This document shows positions 32,719 through 44,600 of a stretch of 64,000 bases of DNA, piece after piece. This DNA comes from Euryodendron excelsum. Its lineage: Eukaryota; Streptophyta; Magnoliopsida; Ericales; Pentaphylacaceae. Position numbers and translations under genes: made by a program. Below the pieces are notes generated by a model. It was not told the origin of the DNA. It worked only from the letters and a program-made list of their open reading frames with translations, and searched no databases. The number at the start of each line of letters is the position of its first letter. The stretch's first letter is position 1. The stretch is taken from positions 32,038,501 to 32,102,500 of the forward strand of contig CM065388.1 in NCBI GenBank assembly GCA_033060915.1, given 5' to 3'.

Positions 32719-33210
32719 TGAGTGTTTCTACCACTCTAACGGTGTGAGTATTTCCGCTACTCGGACGGGGTTGTGTAAGTATTTTTGCTACTCTAACGGC
32801 TTTGTGAGTATTTCCGCTACTCTAATGGTTTTGTGAGTAGTTTTGCTACTCAGACCGTCTCGAGGAATAAACTGTCTCGAGAGTGGGATTGGAAAGGGGT
32901 CTCACCGTCTCCGAGGAGACGTGCCTGGATTGGAATCGTCTCGAGGAATAAACTGTCTCGAGAGTGGGATTGGAAAGGGGTCTTACCGTCTCCGAGGAGA
33001 CATGTCTAGATTTTGAGTGTTTCCGCCACTCTAACGGTTTTGTGAGTATTTCCGCTACTCTTAACGGTTTTGTGAGTAGTTCCGCTACTCTAACGGTTTT
33101 GTGAGTATTTCCGCTACTCTAACGGTTTTGTGAGTACTTCCGCTACTCTAACGGTTTTGTGAATATTTTCGCTACTCTAACGGTTTTGTGAGTAGTTTTG
33201 CTACTCGGAC
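32719..33210. repeat. 29-bp minisatellite and 81-bp repeats in TE-4 3' LTR
   Basis: The unit is GAGTATTTCCGCTACTC followed by TAACGGTTTTGT; each contains the small inverted repeat GAGTA/TACTC. Twelve units lie in two blocks (5 and 7). Between them an 81-bp sequence is tandemly doubled (32856-32936, 32937-33017) and carries hairpin-forming CGTCTCC/GGAGACG. TE-2 has only isolated related units near 10150-10200. Confidence 0.85.
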
Positions 33211-33446
33211 CGTATCGAGGAACAAACTGTCTCGAGAGAGGGATTGGAAAGGGGTAAGAAAGGACAATGCCCCTAAGGGCATTTTGGTCATTTTGCCTCT
33301 ATTTGGGCCTGACAGGCCAGCGAAGCGATGGAAAGACGAAATTTGGACCTAGAGAATTGGTTTCGATTGGAATATGCCCAAAATGACTTGAAAACAAGTC
33401 TGGACGGAGTGTAGATTGCCGAGCGGTCAAAAATGGGGTGCTTACA

Positions 33447-33464
33447 GCTGCCCCTCTTTTTCTG
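33447..33464 (-). other. TE-4 polypurine tract
   Basis: On the minus strand CAGAAAAAGAGGGGCAGC stands directly before TGTAAGCACC of the LTR, the expected site of plus-strand priming. TE-2 and TE-3 have closely similar tracts. Confidence 0.85.
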
Positions 33465-33635
33465 TCTTTGCTTGTCAAAGACAAAAAACGATAAGAGTAA
33501 GAGTCCCATGTTGACCGTGAGGTAGTCGGAGGGACGGACATTGAAAACCTTTCGACAACGGGGGTCGAAAACGGATAACAGGCCAAAAAGGCCTTCGAAA
33601 ACGAGTTTTGGGGGGAAAAAGGGCAAAACTGCCTA

Positions 33636-33910
33636 GAATTTATAACTGGCGCCACTACTAGTGGTGCCTTTGGCAGAAAAGCACTGGCGCCTCTGCTAGT
33701 GGCGCCAGGCTTAAGGTTAAAACCAGAAAATTTCTGGTTCGAAGAGTTACGGGATTTGAAGAGTCTTTTCCAAATTTGTGAGGCATTGCGAGGAAATCGT
33801 CTTAGACATTGAAGGAGCACTCCTTGGGGGCCACGGGTGATTGCCGGAGGGACTCCACGTCGCCGGAAAAGTCTCCGGAAGTGAAGATTTCGCCGGAGAA
33901 CTTCCAAAAG
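33636..33910 (+). promoter_or_regulatory. Leader exon of the TE-4 antisense gene, with GGCGCC palindromes
   Basis: TTTATAAC at 33639-33645, then GGCGCC palindromes at 33646-33710 like those in U3, then a CCGG-rich stretch ending ACTTCCAAAAG at the predicted donor. Analogous CCGG/CCAAAAG text precedes the donor in TE-3 and TE-5. The transcription start is not known. Confidence 0.55.
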
Positions 33911-34776
33911 GTGAGTTTTCAAATTTTGTTGATTTTGATGTGTAGAACTTCGTTTGAATCATGTGAATAGTGAAAATTGATGTTTTGATATATTTTGAAC
34001 ACTTTGGTGATGTTATTTTTGTATTTTGATGGTTGTTTGATTGAATTTGAGTGATTATATGTAAATGTGTGAAGGGGGTTTTCTGCGGGACTAGGGAATT
34101 TGTTTCTACAGGCATGGGTATTGGGTTTTCTGGCTATGTTTTTGTGCAATGTGCCTTAGAAAAATGTGTTTGACAACCGTATGAAGTTTTGTGATTTTTT
34201 GAAAACTCGGTGAATTTTTTGATTTTTTGAAAAATAGAAAAATATTTAGAAAATTAGAAGAAATTAGAAAATTCAAGAAATTGATGAAATTTTTAAAGTT
34301 TGAAATTTGAAAAAATTTAGGAATATTTTGAAAACATTTGAGGTGATTTTGAAGAATTTTGGAAGCCTTTTGAAAACTATTGATTTATTTGAAAAATAAA
34401 ACATGAGTTTTGGGAATTTTAAAAAATTGAAAAGTGTGCACGGGTGCCATTGTCATGTGATTGTGGCGTTGGGAGGTGCATATTTCATATTTTGTGTTGA
34501 TGTCATGGGCGTTGTAGGGGCCACTTTTAAACGGGACTCTGCCGAAATTTTTTAGGAATTATGGAAAGAGTTGGTTAAAATCTTAGAAATAAAATCTTTT
34601 TGAAGGGAAATGGCAGAGAACCCTTGAGATGTGATTTGGAGTTGGAAAACCAAGATGTGTGAAAATTTTGTTTTTGATTTGTTATTCAAAATCCTTTATT
34701 TGTTTGTTTTATTTTACTGTTATTTAAACTGCATAGATGGTATATTAACATCACTTACCTTGGCTTACCTTTTCAG
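33911..34776 (+). other. Predicted leader intron of the TE-4 antisense gene
   Basis: Donor CCAAAAG|GTGAGTTTTC is close to the consensus; acceptor CTTACCTTTTCAG|GATGGC, one base before the start codon; length 866 nt. The acceptor side (CCTTGGCTTAC..TTTTCAGGATGG) is nearly identical to TE-2 although the encoded proteins differ. Confidence 0.7.
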
Positions 34777-34777
34777 G

Positions 34778-36348
34778 ATGGCAGATGCAGTTTTGAGTCG
34801 GCTGAGAGCCTGGCATAGTAGTTACCCTCCGGATGAGCAGGATATCTTTCGTCGGTCCTTTGGTCGGGTGGCCTCGCTTTTATCAGTGTAGCTTATTCCC
34901 GGACTCATGGAGGCAGTGATCCCTTTCTGGCAACCAGACTTGTCTCTTTTCCGCTTTGGGGAGTGTGAGCTTACCCCTACTCCTCATGAGTATGGGTTCC
35001 TTCTTGGTTTCCGAGATGTTTCTGCTGACATTGTGGGACCCCTCTTCCCGGATGGTTGTATTACAGCGGTTTCGTCCCAGCTCGGATTTAGACGCGCAGT
35101 TCTTTCGTCTTCTTCTTTGCCCCAGTTTCCATTTGTCCCAGTAGAGTTCCTCTTTTTCCCGTTTTGAGTTTCCTATGGGTATGCGAGTTCATTAAGGTGA
35201 GTGGCATACCTCCCAGGATTGGGCTATTTCTCATATGGTTGCCTTAGCCTTGCTTCTGCTGAACTTCATGGTGTTCCCCCGAGAAGATGATTTAGTGGAT
35301 TGTCGACTTTGTGCACTGCTGGCCTTGATCCGTAAGGGGCATTCCTATGCTCCTATGATTGTAGGGGAGACCTTCGTGAGTCTTACGAGATTCCAGCGAA
35401 CCCTTGACGCTCATTTCCGGGGATGCGCTGCTCTCCTCCAGCTTTGGGCGATTGGGCATTTGTTTGTTACTTCTTTATTCTAGCACACATGGTATCCTGA
35501 GCTTAACCATATACATTCCTGGGCAAGATCTTAGAGAGTCATGACAGATCAAAGGAGGCCTCCGCGAACCGTCGTAGCCTGGGCTGACTACCTCCAGAGC
35601 ATTAGGTCAGGCACGATCAGGTGGTATTCAGGATTGGTTGGTAGGTATTGCTTGAGAGGTCAGTCTTTCGAGAGGGCCTTCGTGCCCCTAGCAGGCCCGC
35701 GGGGCATTGCCCCTTTCTTCAGGATTTGGGTTCTGCGACAGCTTGGTAGGAGTTAGGATATCCCTTATTCGGCATCTGCAACTGAGTTCACTCTTGTTTT
35801 TGAGGCGTCGATCTCGAGAGCATTGCTGGAGAGAGTTATGGATACATGGAGATTTTTGTTTCCTCACACAGACGACGATGGCCCATTCTCTGTCATGCCC
35901 CCCTCCTGTAGGGTACACTGACTTCTTGGCAGCTATGATTGTTCAGGGGCACCGTCATGGGCAGGAAAACCGCCGACTGATACAGATATTGCATGACCGG
36001 TTGAGAGTGAGGGATGCTAAGGTAGCTTATTTGGAGATGCAGCTAACAGTGGCCAGATCGACACGTGATTGCCCATCTTTGAGTATCTCGAGGGGACGTA
36101 GGCGATCACAAGACGCTCTAGACCGTTCCACTCCCTCGGAGGATGGTGCGACGGATAGTTAGTCTTTGCGGGAGGCTGTGTAGTCCCTTACTCGAGAGAG
36201 GGATATGCTTCCGACCAGGTGTACAGACTACGAGCGAGGCTGGCTTGGTTCTTCTGCAGCTGGTACTTCTTCGAGTGCCCCTCTTGCGGTTGGCGAGCCA
36301 GTTGATCCTTGCCTAGCTGATTCTTCCTCTGATGATGATCGGAAGTGA
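34778..36348 (+). pseudogene. Antisense accessory gene, DUF7745-like (TE-4)
   Basis: Starts ATG 34778 (MADAVLSRLRAWHSSYP). Frame holds through a TAG (34889-34891) to a TGA at 35165-35167, shifts by one, runs 35200-35760 with stops, then shifts again to reach a TGA at 36346-36348. Order: LMEAVIPFWQPDLSLFRFGE, ELTPTPHEYGFLLGF; then LLLLNFMVFPREDDLVDCR, MIVGETFVSLTRFQR, RGCAALLQLWAIGHLF, the layout I recall for DUF7745-type plant retrotransposon ORFs; then VVAWADYLQSI and a C-terminal coiled coil (RLIQILHDRLRVRDAKVAYL) with an acidic SSSDDD end. It is distantly similar to the PMD ORF of TE-2 in the N-terminal half. No function is known to me. Confidence 0.65.
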
Positions 36349-37279
36349 TATATTTTTGCTCCTTACTCCCAGATTTGTTGATTCGTGGTTTCTCAAGTTA
36401 GAAGTCCTTTGATTAGGGAGGTCGAGGGTGGGCCATTACCCCATTCTCTGTTTCTTGTCGGTCATGGAAATCTGAGCTTTCTGAGGTGTGTGCCAGTACT
36501 TTTTTACATTTTGCGTTGTTTACTGTTTTCTATTTAAGAGAGAGAGAGAAAGACATAGAGTGAGTTTTTGTGCAAAAATAGTTTAAAAAAAAATAAAAAA
36601 AATGCCCCAGTAAAGGGTGTCATCATTTTTTTATGATGATTGCACATGCGATTAAATACATGATCTATTTTTTTTATAAATGCACATGTTTATATAAGAA
36701 TTGAATCGAATGCATATCCTACTTTTTTATTTTATGAATACACAAGTTCACACAGAAGTGGAAATGAATGCATGTTATACTTCTGGATAATACACATATA
36801 GGAATAGAATTAAATGCAATGTCCCCTATTTTTTGTGATGAACGCACAGATTTATGTAAGAATTGAATTAAATACATGACCTACTTTCTTACAAATGAAC
36901 ATGTTCATGCAAGAATGCAGTTGAATGCTTGAATAGATACAAACTTGGCAGGAATCTAAATGGATTTACAGGTTATACATATCATGGATGCATCAGTACT
37001 ACATGTATATGAACTATTTACAAAGAAAACCCCAGGATTGCCCCTTGGGCTCATACTCTTAGGATTCTGTTCCTTTCCAGGATTCTGCCCCATTTAGTTT
37101 TATCCCATTCTCATCGGGGCGTGATAGCATTTGCTCCATTCTCCAGGGATCTTGACCTTTTGGTTTGCTATCCTATCCCTACTTTCTACAGGGTTACTGT
37201 TTGGGGTGTTTCTGAGCTCACTTGGGTTTCTCTCTCAGGTCTCCAAAATGCCACCATAGCTCGAGCGACAACTCCCATG

Positions 37280-37590
37280 CCCTTTGCAGAGCGATAAACA
37301 GCTAAGCCCTCAATCTGAGAAGACTTTTTTTAAGACCGTAATGTAGGCTAGGTTTAGGGGTTGTAAGAAATAAAGGGATATTTAGGCTCAAAGATCTTCT
37401 TTTAGTGGGTTGTTTAAACCGAAACCATCTGAGCACACCTTGAAGCATGAAATTGCCCCTTGCATTCCCTTCCAGCTCTCTTATCTCACCTTAGTTGTCT
37501 TGGTATTGTTAAGCTTATTTGGACTAAGCAATTTTCTTTGATCAGAGAGGACTTTAATTTGGACCGTAACGTAGGCTAGGTTAAGGGGTT
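37280..37590 (-). other. Conserved two-copy motif, TE-4 copies a and b
   Basis: On the element strand copy a (37590-37508) reads CCTAGCCTACGTTACGGTCC, then AAGTCCTCTCTGATCA, then AATTGCTTAGTCCAAATAAG. Copy b (37360-37280) reads CCTAGCCTACATTACGGTC, then AAGTCTTCTCAGATTGA. They are about 230 bp apart, in the same order as in TE-2 and TE-3. Confidence 0.7.
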
Positions 37591-37837
37591 TATGAATGAA
37601 AAGGGTAGAAAGGTTCAAACATTATGACTTGTGGGGTTTTAAAAGACCAATGATCAACTTTGGCAACTTAACTTCCATTCACTGCTTTCTTCTTTCCTTC
37701 ATACTCTTGTTATTCTCCTGGATCGCTTTCTGCCTTCTAATTTAAGATCATTTTTTCATCAAGAAATTTGTTGCTAAGTCGACTTTTGGAGATGCCAACT
37801 TTTTCATTTATATTTCGGGATGACCGTATCTTCTTTT

Positions 37838-38097
37838 GAAGATCCCCATGAACATAATATCTTCTTTAGAGACGCCTTTGATGCCATAACTTATTGAAGA
37901 TCCCCATGAACATAATATCTTCTTTAGAGACGCCTTTGATGCCATAACTTATTGAAGATCACCATTTTCATCGTTGTTCATTATATCTTCTTGGAAATCA
38001 ACCCTTTCATCATTGCTCATTATATCTTCTTGGAAATCACCCATTTTCATCATTACTCATTATATCTTCTTGGAAACCACCTTTTTCATCATTGCTT
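37838..38097. repeat. 58-bp and 39-bp direct repeats in TE-4 spacer
   Basis: An identical 58-bp unit occupies 37838-37895 and 37896-37953, with the start of a third. Next, three 39-40-bp units headed CATTATATCTTCTTGG start at 37979, 38018 and 38058. No matching units are seen in TE-2 or TE-3. Confidence 0.85.
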
Positions 38098-38861
38098 ATT
38101 AATTCTTACTTATGACTTTTGCCTTAACTTAGTGTGGGCGATGATCATCTGGTCGGTTTTCTTAAGGAAAGTAACCGGCTCAAGTGGGCTTTACAAAGGG
38201 ATTTATTTGTGTATGGTAGAAGAAATGAGGGCCTTTCATCACTTCAAATTAAATTGCTTAGTCCATAAATCCTTTATACAAAATTTAGACAATGTTCTTA
38301 TAGATAGTGTGCTTCTGCCCGTGAACCCCTACATATTCTACTAAATCAACTATTCTGTGCTTACCCCAATGTGGGGGATGGTTATAGGTTTAGGGATATC
38401 TAAAAAGAGACCACTGACGGCTCTAGTGGGCTGAGCAAAGGATAGTGTTTATTTGGGATAAATAGAACAATGACTCCTCATCATTTTGAGCACTCGGCTG
38501 CCCATCGCTTAGCTAGGATATCATGCAAGTGTCGCTTCTTCAATAAAATTCGCACTTCTTTATTGAGATTGCCTTCCTCCTATCTCTCAGTCTCTCAAAG
38601 GTTTTAACCCCCTTTAAGTGGGTTGCTCATGCTATCCCATCCTTTAAGTCGAGTCATCACTAAATGGGAAAGAATCCTTAAAAGTAATATTCATCCACAA
38701 GAGTATGAGACAAAGAGGATAAACTAGAAACTATCCATTTTTATTTTTAAAACATGATTACATGTCATGCAATTTTTATTTAAAGATGATATGCAAGAAA
38801 AAGAAAATAGAGAAATTTTGTGGAAACCTCCCTTTTCTTGTAGACCTTCTGATAGGAGCCC

Positions 38862-40065
38862 CTAATAGGGTTTTGGGGCTATAACCATCTCCTTGGTATT
38901 CCATTCGCCAGACGCATCCTCAAACAGCATAGGGTAGATTGACAAAATCTTCTGCGACGCTTAGGAAATTGCCAAAGACGGTATTGCTGTTGATTTCCTC
39001 CTCCATGATTGTATTGATGGCGTGATCATGTTGCGAACTAGCAGGGACAACGGGGACTGGTTTTAGCTCCTTGATTTCAACGATCTTATCATCTATTAGA
39101 TCTTAGATTTTATGTTTCAGAGATCGGCAACTTTCTGTGTCATGGCCTAGTCCGCCTGAGTGATATGCGCACCTGAGTGTTGAGTTGAAAGAGGATGGTA
39201 GAGGTTTAACTAGTGGTGTAGCCAGTATTGGGCGCAGGTATCCAACTTTTAGCAAATTATTGTAAGCATCTGTTTGGGTGCCAGCCAATTGGGTAAAGGG
39301 TCGATTCCGCCTTCTTGCTCTTTTAGATCTAGTATACGACAACGCATAAACCAACTCAAAAGTAGGTACCCTAGGTGTTGCTGGTGCAGACGGTTGTGAG
39401 GGCAGAGGGTCAAAGGCTGTGGTAGTAATTCCTGCTAGGTTTGCTGCTTTGGATTCGCTGAGACTTTGCATCTTCCGTTTTAGGGTATGGCAACTTCCGA
39501 TGTTATGACCTTTAAGTTCAAGCACCTTATCAAGAATAGGCTTTGGAGGTACCATGACCAGGCGCCCGGATTCACAAAGTTGCCGATAAGCTGCATCTCT
39601 AGAGCATTCAGGCAAGGTGAAGCTTTGACTTTCCTTTTTTACCTTCTCTTGTGAAAGAGTATGCCCGACTTCAATCTGTGTCTGATCCACATTCTGTGAG
39701 GGGTTGGTAGGAGTTTGAGGGTGGAGTACTGTGGCGACATGGAGTTGAGGTTGTGGCGGGGAAATGATCTTCTGGCGAGAGGTTAACTTTTCTTCTTTTT
39801 TCACATTGGTCATTTCTGCGCGAGATAGAGGGATCATGGTCTCTAGTTTCATCATCCTTTTTCTGAGTTTCGCTTGTTCTTCGAATATTCGGGTCTGCCC
39901 CTACCTGAGTGGTCGATTGGGTGGCACTGAGGTTGCGAGCATTGTTGAAGTGGGCTCTTTGGACACCATTGCCTGCATCAGCTTGAACATTTCATCTATT
40001 TTGCTTTTCATCTCGTTAATCTCCTTGCGAGTGACAGGGGAGGTCTCATCGAGGTTGGCTGCCAT
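38862..40065 (-). pseudogene. Degenerate Tat-type gag without capsid core (TE-4)
   Basis: ATG at 40065 opens MAANLDETSPVTRKEINEMKSKIDEMFKLMQ, the family N-terminus. A stop and lesions follow near 39900; the next open stretch runs 39855-39106. The capsid block present in TE-2 and TE-3 (FQKYxGxGxPxxHL ... WRxxxxQVNPPL) is absent. Instead there is PECSRDAAYRQLCESGRLV and a decayed knuckle (GHNIGSCHTLKRKMQSL), then YNNLLKVGYLRPI and the normal knuckle CAYHSGGLGHDTESC with SLKHKI-stop-DLIDDK. An acidic tail with a frameshift ends near 38862. The protein could hardly assemble a particle by itself. TE-4 was presumably mobilised by proteins of other elements. Confidence 0.8.
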
Positions 40066-41595
40066 TAGTAGAGTTCTTTGTAGGGTAATGATGGGGCTTC
40101 TAGGTGGACACTGTTCTTTCTTAGGAGCAATGTTGACTTTTACGGTAGGATTTCTGTAAAATATATAAAAAGGAAGAAACAGAAAGACAAAAACAAAAAT
40201 TGCAAGTCAGTTCCTGATTTTTAGAGAGCTTTATGCAATGCATGTCCTAGGGTGCCCCTACTTAGGAGGGAGACTAAACATGGTGAATTAGCTCACTTTT
40301 GGAGATAGGAGATTTGCCCCTGTATGTAGATACCTTACCGTCAAGTGGGAATCTTCAGCCATCCATGCATTCATTCATAAAAATAAAGAAGTACATTAAA
40401 TTTTGTGTTTGAGATACAAAAGAATTGAAATACATTTTAATAGGGGGAGGGGGAACATTTTCCTTTGGACTTCCACCTATCTACTTTTACAAAGGGAAAC
40501 CCTAAACTACTCTTGAGTCTTCGGATTCACCTTCCTTGGATTTAACGTCGAGGAGGTCGCTGAAAGACCTTGTTGATTGATTGCCCCTTGTCTTCTTGGC
40601 AACCATATCTCCGTGAGCATAGAGGGATTGGGGCCCCTCTTATGGAATGAATTGAGATGCATGCCATGAGTCCTTAGGGTTACGCGGGAACCCTTAGGGT
40701 TTGGGTAGGTTTAATGCAAGGGAGAGTGACGTTGGTGTCACTCTCAATGGGTTGATCATATGCATGAGAATGCAGTGACTTGAGTTACTTAGAACTCTTG
40801 TCTTCACATGGGATATTGAATGCATGAACATGAATATGCAAAGAGTATAAGGAGAGAAGGTACAATTGAAATAAACAAGCATGCATGAATAGCTAGACAG
40901 GCATTATAACAGTATAAATACAAGTATTATAACAGCAGGTATAAATGAAAGTAAGAGCAGTCGCCCTTTCCTCCGTGATTTTGAAAACGGTGCTCGTGTC
41001 CTAAATTCGGCAGAGGTTCGGCTATGCATGGTTTCTATATGAGTATGAGGTTGAGGGTTGACTAATGCGTCCTAAAAAGGCTCGGTCCCCGGATCTTCAA
41101 ACCTAGGCCCACTCCCCGAGGTGGTGCCATGATCGGTTGGTGATCCGAGCGGGGGAACCATCAAGAGGCCGTAGGCGAAGAAACTGACACAGCATCTTGC
41201 CCACAAGCAATATACCGTTCCCCCTTTCTAACTAGAAAGTACATATCAGGGTATGCAAGTATGCAGAATGCAAGTGCACATGCAGTGTGTGTGTGATTTT
41301 TAAAAGTGGAGGAAAGAGCCCAACAACTCCCATTCATCCTGTACATCACATTCATGCAAAGCAGTTAATAAAATTTAAACATAAAGCGCACCTACAAAAC
41401 AAAGATGCAAGTGTCAGTATGTGTATGACAAACATAATACAAGATGATATGAATAAATGCATGTTTTTTTTTTAAAACAAATTTGGAATTTTAGTTTTGA
41501 AAATTTAAAGTGAATAGGATTGAACCAAGTTAATTGAAGACTCTACATGGGTAAAGGGTAAAGAGACATGACTAATGGCCTAACCCTCTAAGTCT
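40066..41595 (-). other. Leader of TE-4
   Basis: About 1.5 kb between primer-binding site and gag. Blocks shared with TE-2 and TE-3 leaders include CAGTTTCTTCGCCTACGG (41165-41190 reversed) and CATGCATAGCC (41020). A short GT run lies at 41285-41295 and a T-run near 41464. No coding frame. Confidence 0.7.
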
Positions 41596-41612
41596 CCCCA
41601 GTAGAGTCGCCA
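41596..41612 (-). other. TE-4 primer-binding site
   Basis: On the element strand TGGCGACTCTACTGGGG begins two bases after the LTR end. TGG at the start fits pairing to a tRNA CCA end. An arginine tRNA is the primer I recall for Ogre elements; the match has not been tested here. Confidence 0.7.
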
Positions 41613-44600
41613 GCTGTTGCGCCCAAATTTTTCTCACTCGAGGAATACTCACCCAAGCGAGAAAAATACTGTACTCTCTCGTTAGAACTCACCCTCCTAA
41701 AAGAATAAGTGCGACTAGGTTTGAAGTGAAAATTTGGTTTGAATAAAGGGCTTTTGAAAAAGATTTGGAGTCGCCACCTAACTTGATTAAGGTAAGTTAG
41801 GTCACCTAAAAACTAAGAATAATCTGAAGACTACACTTAGGGTTTTTGGAAAACGATTTTGAATAACATCCTCAAGAGAGGGTTTTTAAGAAAACAAGTT
41901 ATTTGGCAACCTTTGGAAAACATTTAGCCCTTTTTGAAAAATAACTCCTTTTGGTCTTTGAAAACACTGATCTAAGTTCGGAGGTTGGTTACGTGTAGGG
42001 AAGACGCACTAAGCTATCATCCAACCCCGCCCTTTCGGTACCTACATGTCAATCTATCCTAGATTCACCTACGAGAGTCTTCAGCTAACATGTGTTCAAC
42101 CCTATTCACTTTAGAAAAACAATGTTTAAAAAAACTAATTTAGCATGATGCATGATATGCAAGTGCAAGAAAAAGAATTGAAAAATAGATTTGCAAAGAG
42201 ATTGAGTTGAAATTGATTTGATTTGAAAATAGATTTGAAGAGATATAATTGAAATTGGAAAGTTTGAAAATTGAAAGTAGAAATTTGAAATTGAAATTTG
42301 AGATTTGAGAAGATTCTGAAAACCACACCCATGAGGGTGGAACTGAAAGTTTGAAAGGTGTTGTGACCGCACCTATGAAGGTTGCCTACGTATCCCTTTG
42401 GGGGAACCAGGTCAGTCGTAGTTCGGACCGGAGTCCGATTGAAAATAGAAGGTTTGATTTGAAAAGAGATTGAATTGAAAATTGAATTTGACTTTAAATT
42501 AGAAGAGGAGATTAAAAATTGAAATTGAGAAGATTGGACTTTGATTTGAAGAGATAGATTTTGGAAAGACTTGGTTTTAGGAAACCTAGACTTAGGAAAG
42601 ATAGGAGACCTAGGAAAGACTTGAGATTAAGAAAGATCAGATTGGAATGTTGGATTTGGAAAGATCTTGAAAGATTTGGAAACTTGGAATTTAGGAAAAA
42701 TTTAGATTAGGAAAGTTTCAAATTTAGGAAAGTGTCATTTTTGGAAAGTTTGAAATTAGGAAAGTTTTAGGTTTAGGAAAGTTTTGAAATTAGGAAAGTT
42801 TCATTTTTGGAAAGTTTTGGAATTAGGAAAAGGTTAGAATTAGGAAAGTTTTGAATTAAGAAAGTTTTGAAAATTGGAAAGTTTTGAAAATTGGAAAGCT
42901 TTGAAAACAAGGAAGTTTTGAAAATAAGAAAGTTTTGTTTTAGGAAAGGTTTGAAAAAGGAAAGTCTTCAGTTTAGGAAATGTTTGAATTAAGATAGTTT
43001 CGAGTTTAGACAGGCCTTAGATTTAGGAAGATGTTGAAGTTTAAGAAAGTTTAGAATTTAGAAAGATTTGGGTTTAGAAAGATTAAGATTTAGAAAGTTT
43101 TAGGGTTTTAAGAAATCTTGAGATTAGGAAAGGTTTGAGTTTAGAAAAAGTTTGAAAACTTGAATTTGGAAAGTTAAGATTTAGAAAGAGGGTTAAATTA
43201 GGAAAGGGTTGAATTTTAGAATTTTAGGAAAGATTTTTATGTTCAAGTTTTGGAAACTTAAGGTTTAGGAAAGTGGAAGTTTAGGAAAGATTTGAATTAG
43301 GAAAGAGTTGGATTTTGAAATTTAAAGAAAGATTTAGAATTTAAGTTTAGGAAGCTTATGGTTTAGGAAGGTATTGAATTAAGAAAGGTTTAGATTAGGA
43401 AGGGATTGGATTTGGTTTCTAAAAGAAAAGATTTGATTTTTGGTTTCCAAAAACAGAGGACGGGATCTAGTTTCCTAAACGGGGAGATTTGATTCGGTTT
43501 CCTAAAGGGAAGATAGGATTTGGTAAGGATTTGGAAAGGAGATTCTAAAAACCCTAGATTTGGAAAATCATAGTTTTGACGTAGAAAAAAGGTTTTGGAA
43601 ACATGTATAGTTTGGATGTGAAAACAAGAGATTTTAGAAACCTAGGTTTGGGGCAAAGTTTGAAAATCATGTTTTTGGAAAGAAAATTAGGGTTTCCTAA
43701 TTGTGGGCTCTAAGGCTTGACTTGAGCTCTAAGAAAAGAGTTTTTGGAAAGTGCGTTTTTGGAAACGAAGGTTTTCTAGAAGGGAATCCTAGGGAGGAAT
43801 TTCTAGAGGGAAGATTTTGAAAAGAAAGTTTTTGGAAAGAGTTTTTCTAGAAAGGTTTTTGATTGAAGATTGTTGAAGAGAGTTTTTGGAAAGATTTTTA
43901 GGGAACGTTTTTAGAAAGTGGATTTTGAAGAGAGGATTTTGGAAAGGAGTTGAAAAAGGGAGTTTTGAAAAATAGATTTTAAGAGTGAGTTTTTGAAAAC
44001 AATTTTGGAGAGGAAAGTTTTTGGAAAGTATGAAAACGTCTCACTTTCCTAAAGCGATTCTAGCCATAAGAAGGCTAGAACCACTTTAAGAAAGTGGTTT
44101 TGGAAAATAATAAAATTTGAAAATATAGACCAAAAAGGTCACTTTTAATGTAACAATTTCCTAAAGCAAACCTAGCCATGGAAAGGCTAGAATCACCCTA
44201 GAATTGTGGTTTTGAAAACATGTTTTTGAAAAAGAGATTTTGATGCAATTTTTGAAAATAAGTTTGAAAACGTTTTGAAAAACAACTTTGAAGATAGTTT
44301 TTGGAAGATGCAAGACTATGATATGCACAATGCAATTTGGGGTCGTGAACATATAAGGCTAAGGCTTCACCACATAATCAAGGGGGCCGGACCCACGTGG
44401 TCTTTGGTTAGACTAGAAGAAAGCCCCCGACACGGCGACTCTCCAATAGTCTAATCCTATAGACGGACCGGGAGTCCCCTTATTTCAAGCATGCAAAGAA
44501 AGGGGGGAAAAAAGATGGGGGATTAAAATAGAGAAAACCCAAGTGGGTTGGAGAAAGAAGAGAGAGGAGGAAAGTGCAGAAAATTAAAGAGAAAGTCTAC

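Larger units (their letters stand above)
28422..33446 (-). repeat. TE-4 3' LTR, 5025 bp
   Basis: In plus-strand reading it runs TGTCGCGCCC ... GTGCTTACA, that is TGTAAGCACC...GGGCGCGACA on the element strand. From the element start: 29-bp minisatellite, GGCGCC palindromes and doubled TATA region, CCACGTGGG-type block near 31270, long GGAAAGTTT-like repeat field (29400-30900), conserved end block. Small frames such as 31424-31615 recur in the other LTR by homology only. Confidence 0.92.
36349..38861. other. Noncoding spacer of TE-4
   Basis: Lies between the converging antisense gene and gag. It contains AT-rich sequence, the two conserved motif copies (37280-37590) and two sets of direct repeats (37838-38097). 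The 130-codon frame at 37952-38344 is a by-product of those repeats. No pol remnant is recognisable. Confidence 0.65.

Noticed and set aside
37952..38344. 130-codon frame in the TE-4 spacer
   Set aside because: Produced by direct 39-40-bp repeats; hydrophobic repetitive translation with no conservation in TE-2 or TE-3.
36349..38861. Hidden RT or integrase remnant in the TE-4 spacer
   Set aside because: I looked for YVDD/F-DD, zinc HHCC and DDE surroundings on both strands and saw none.
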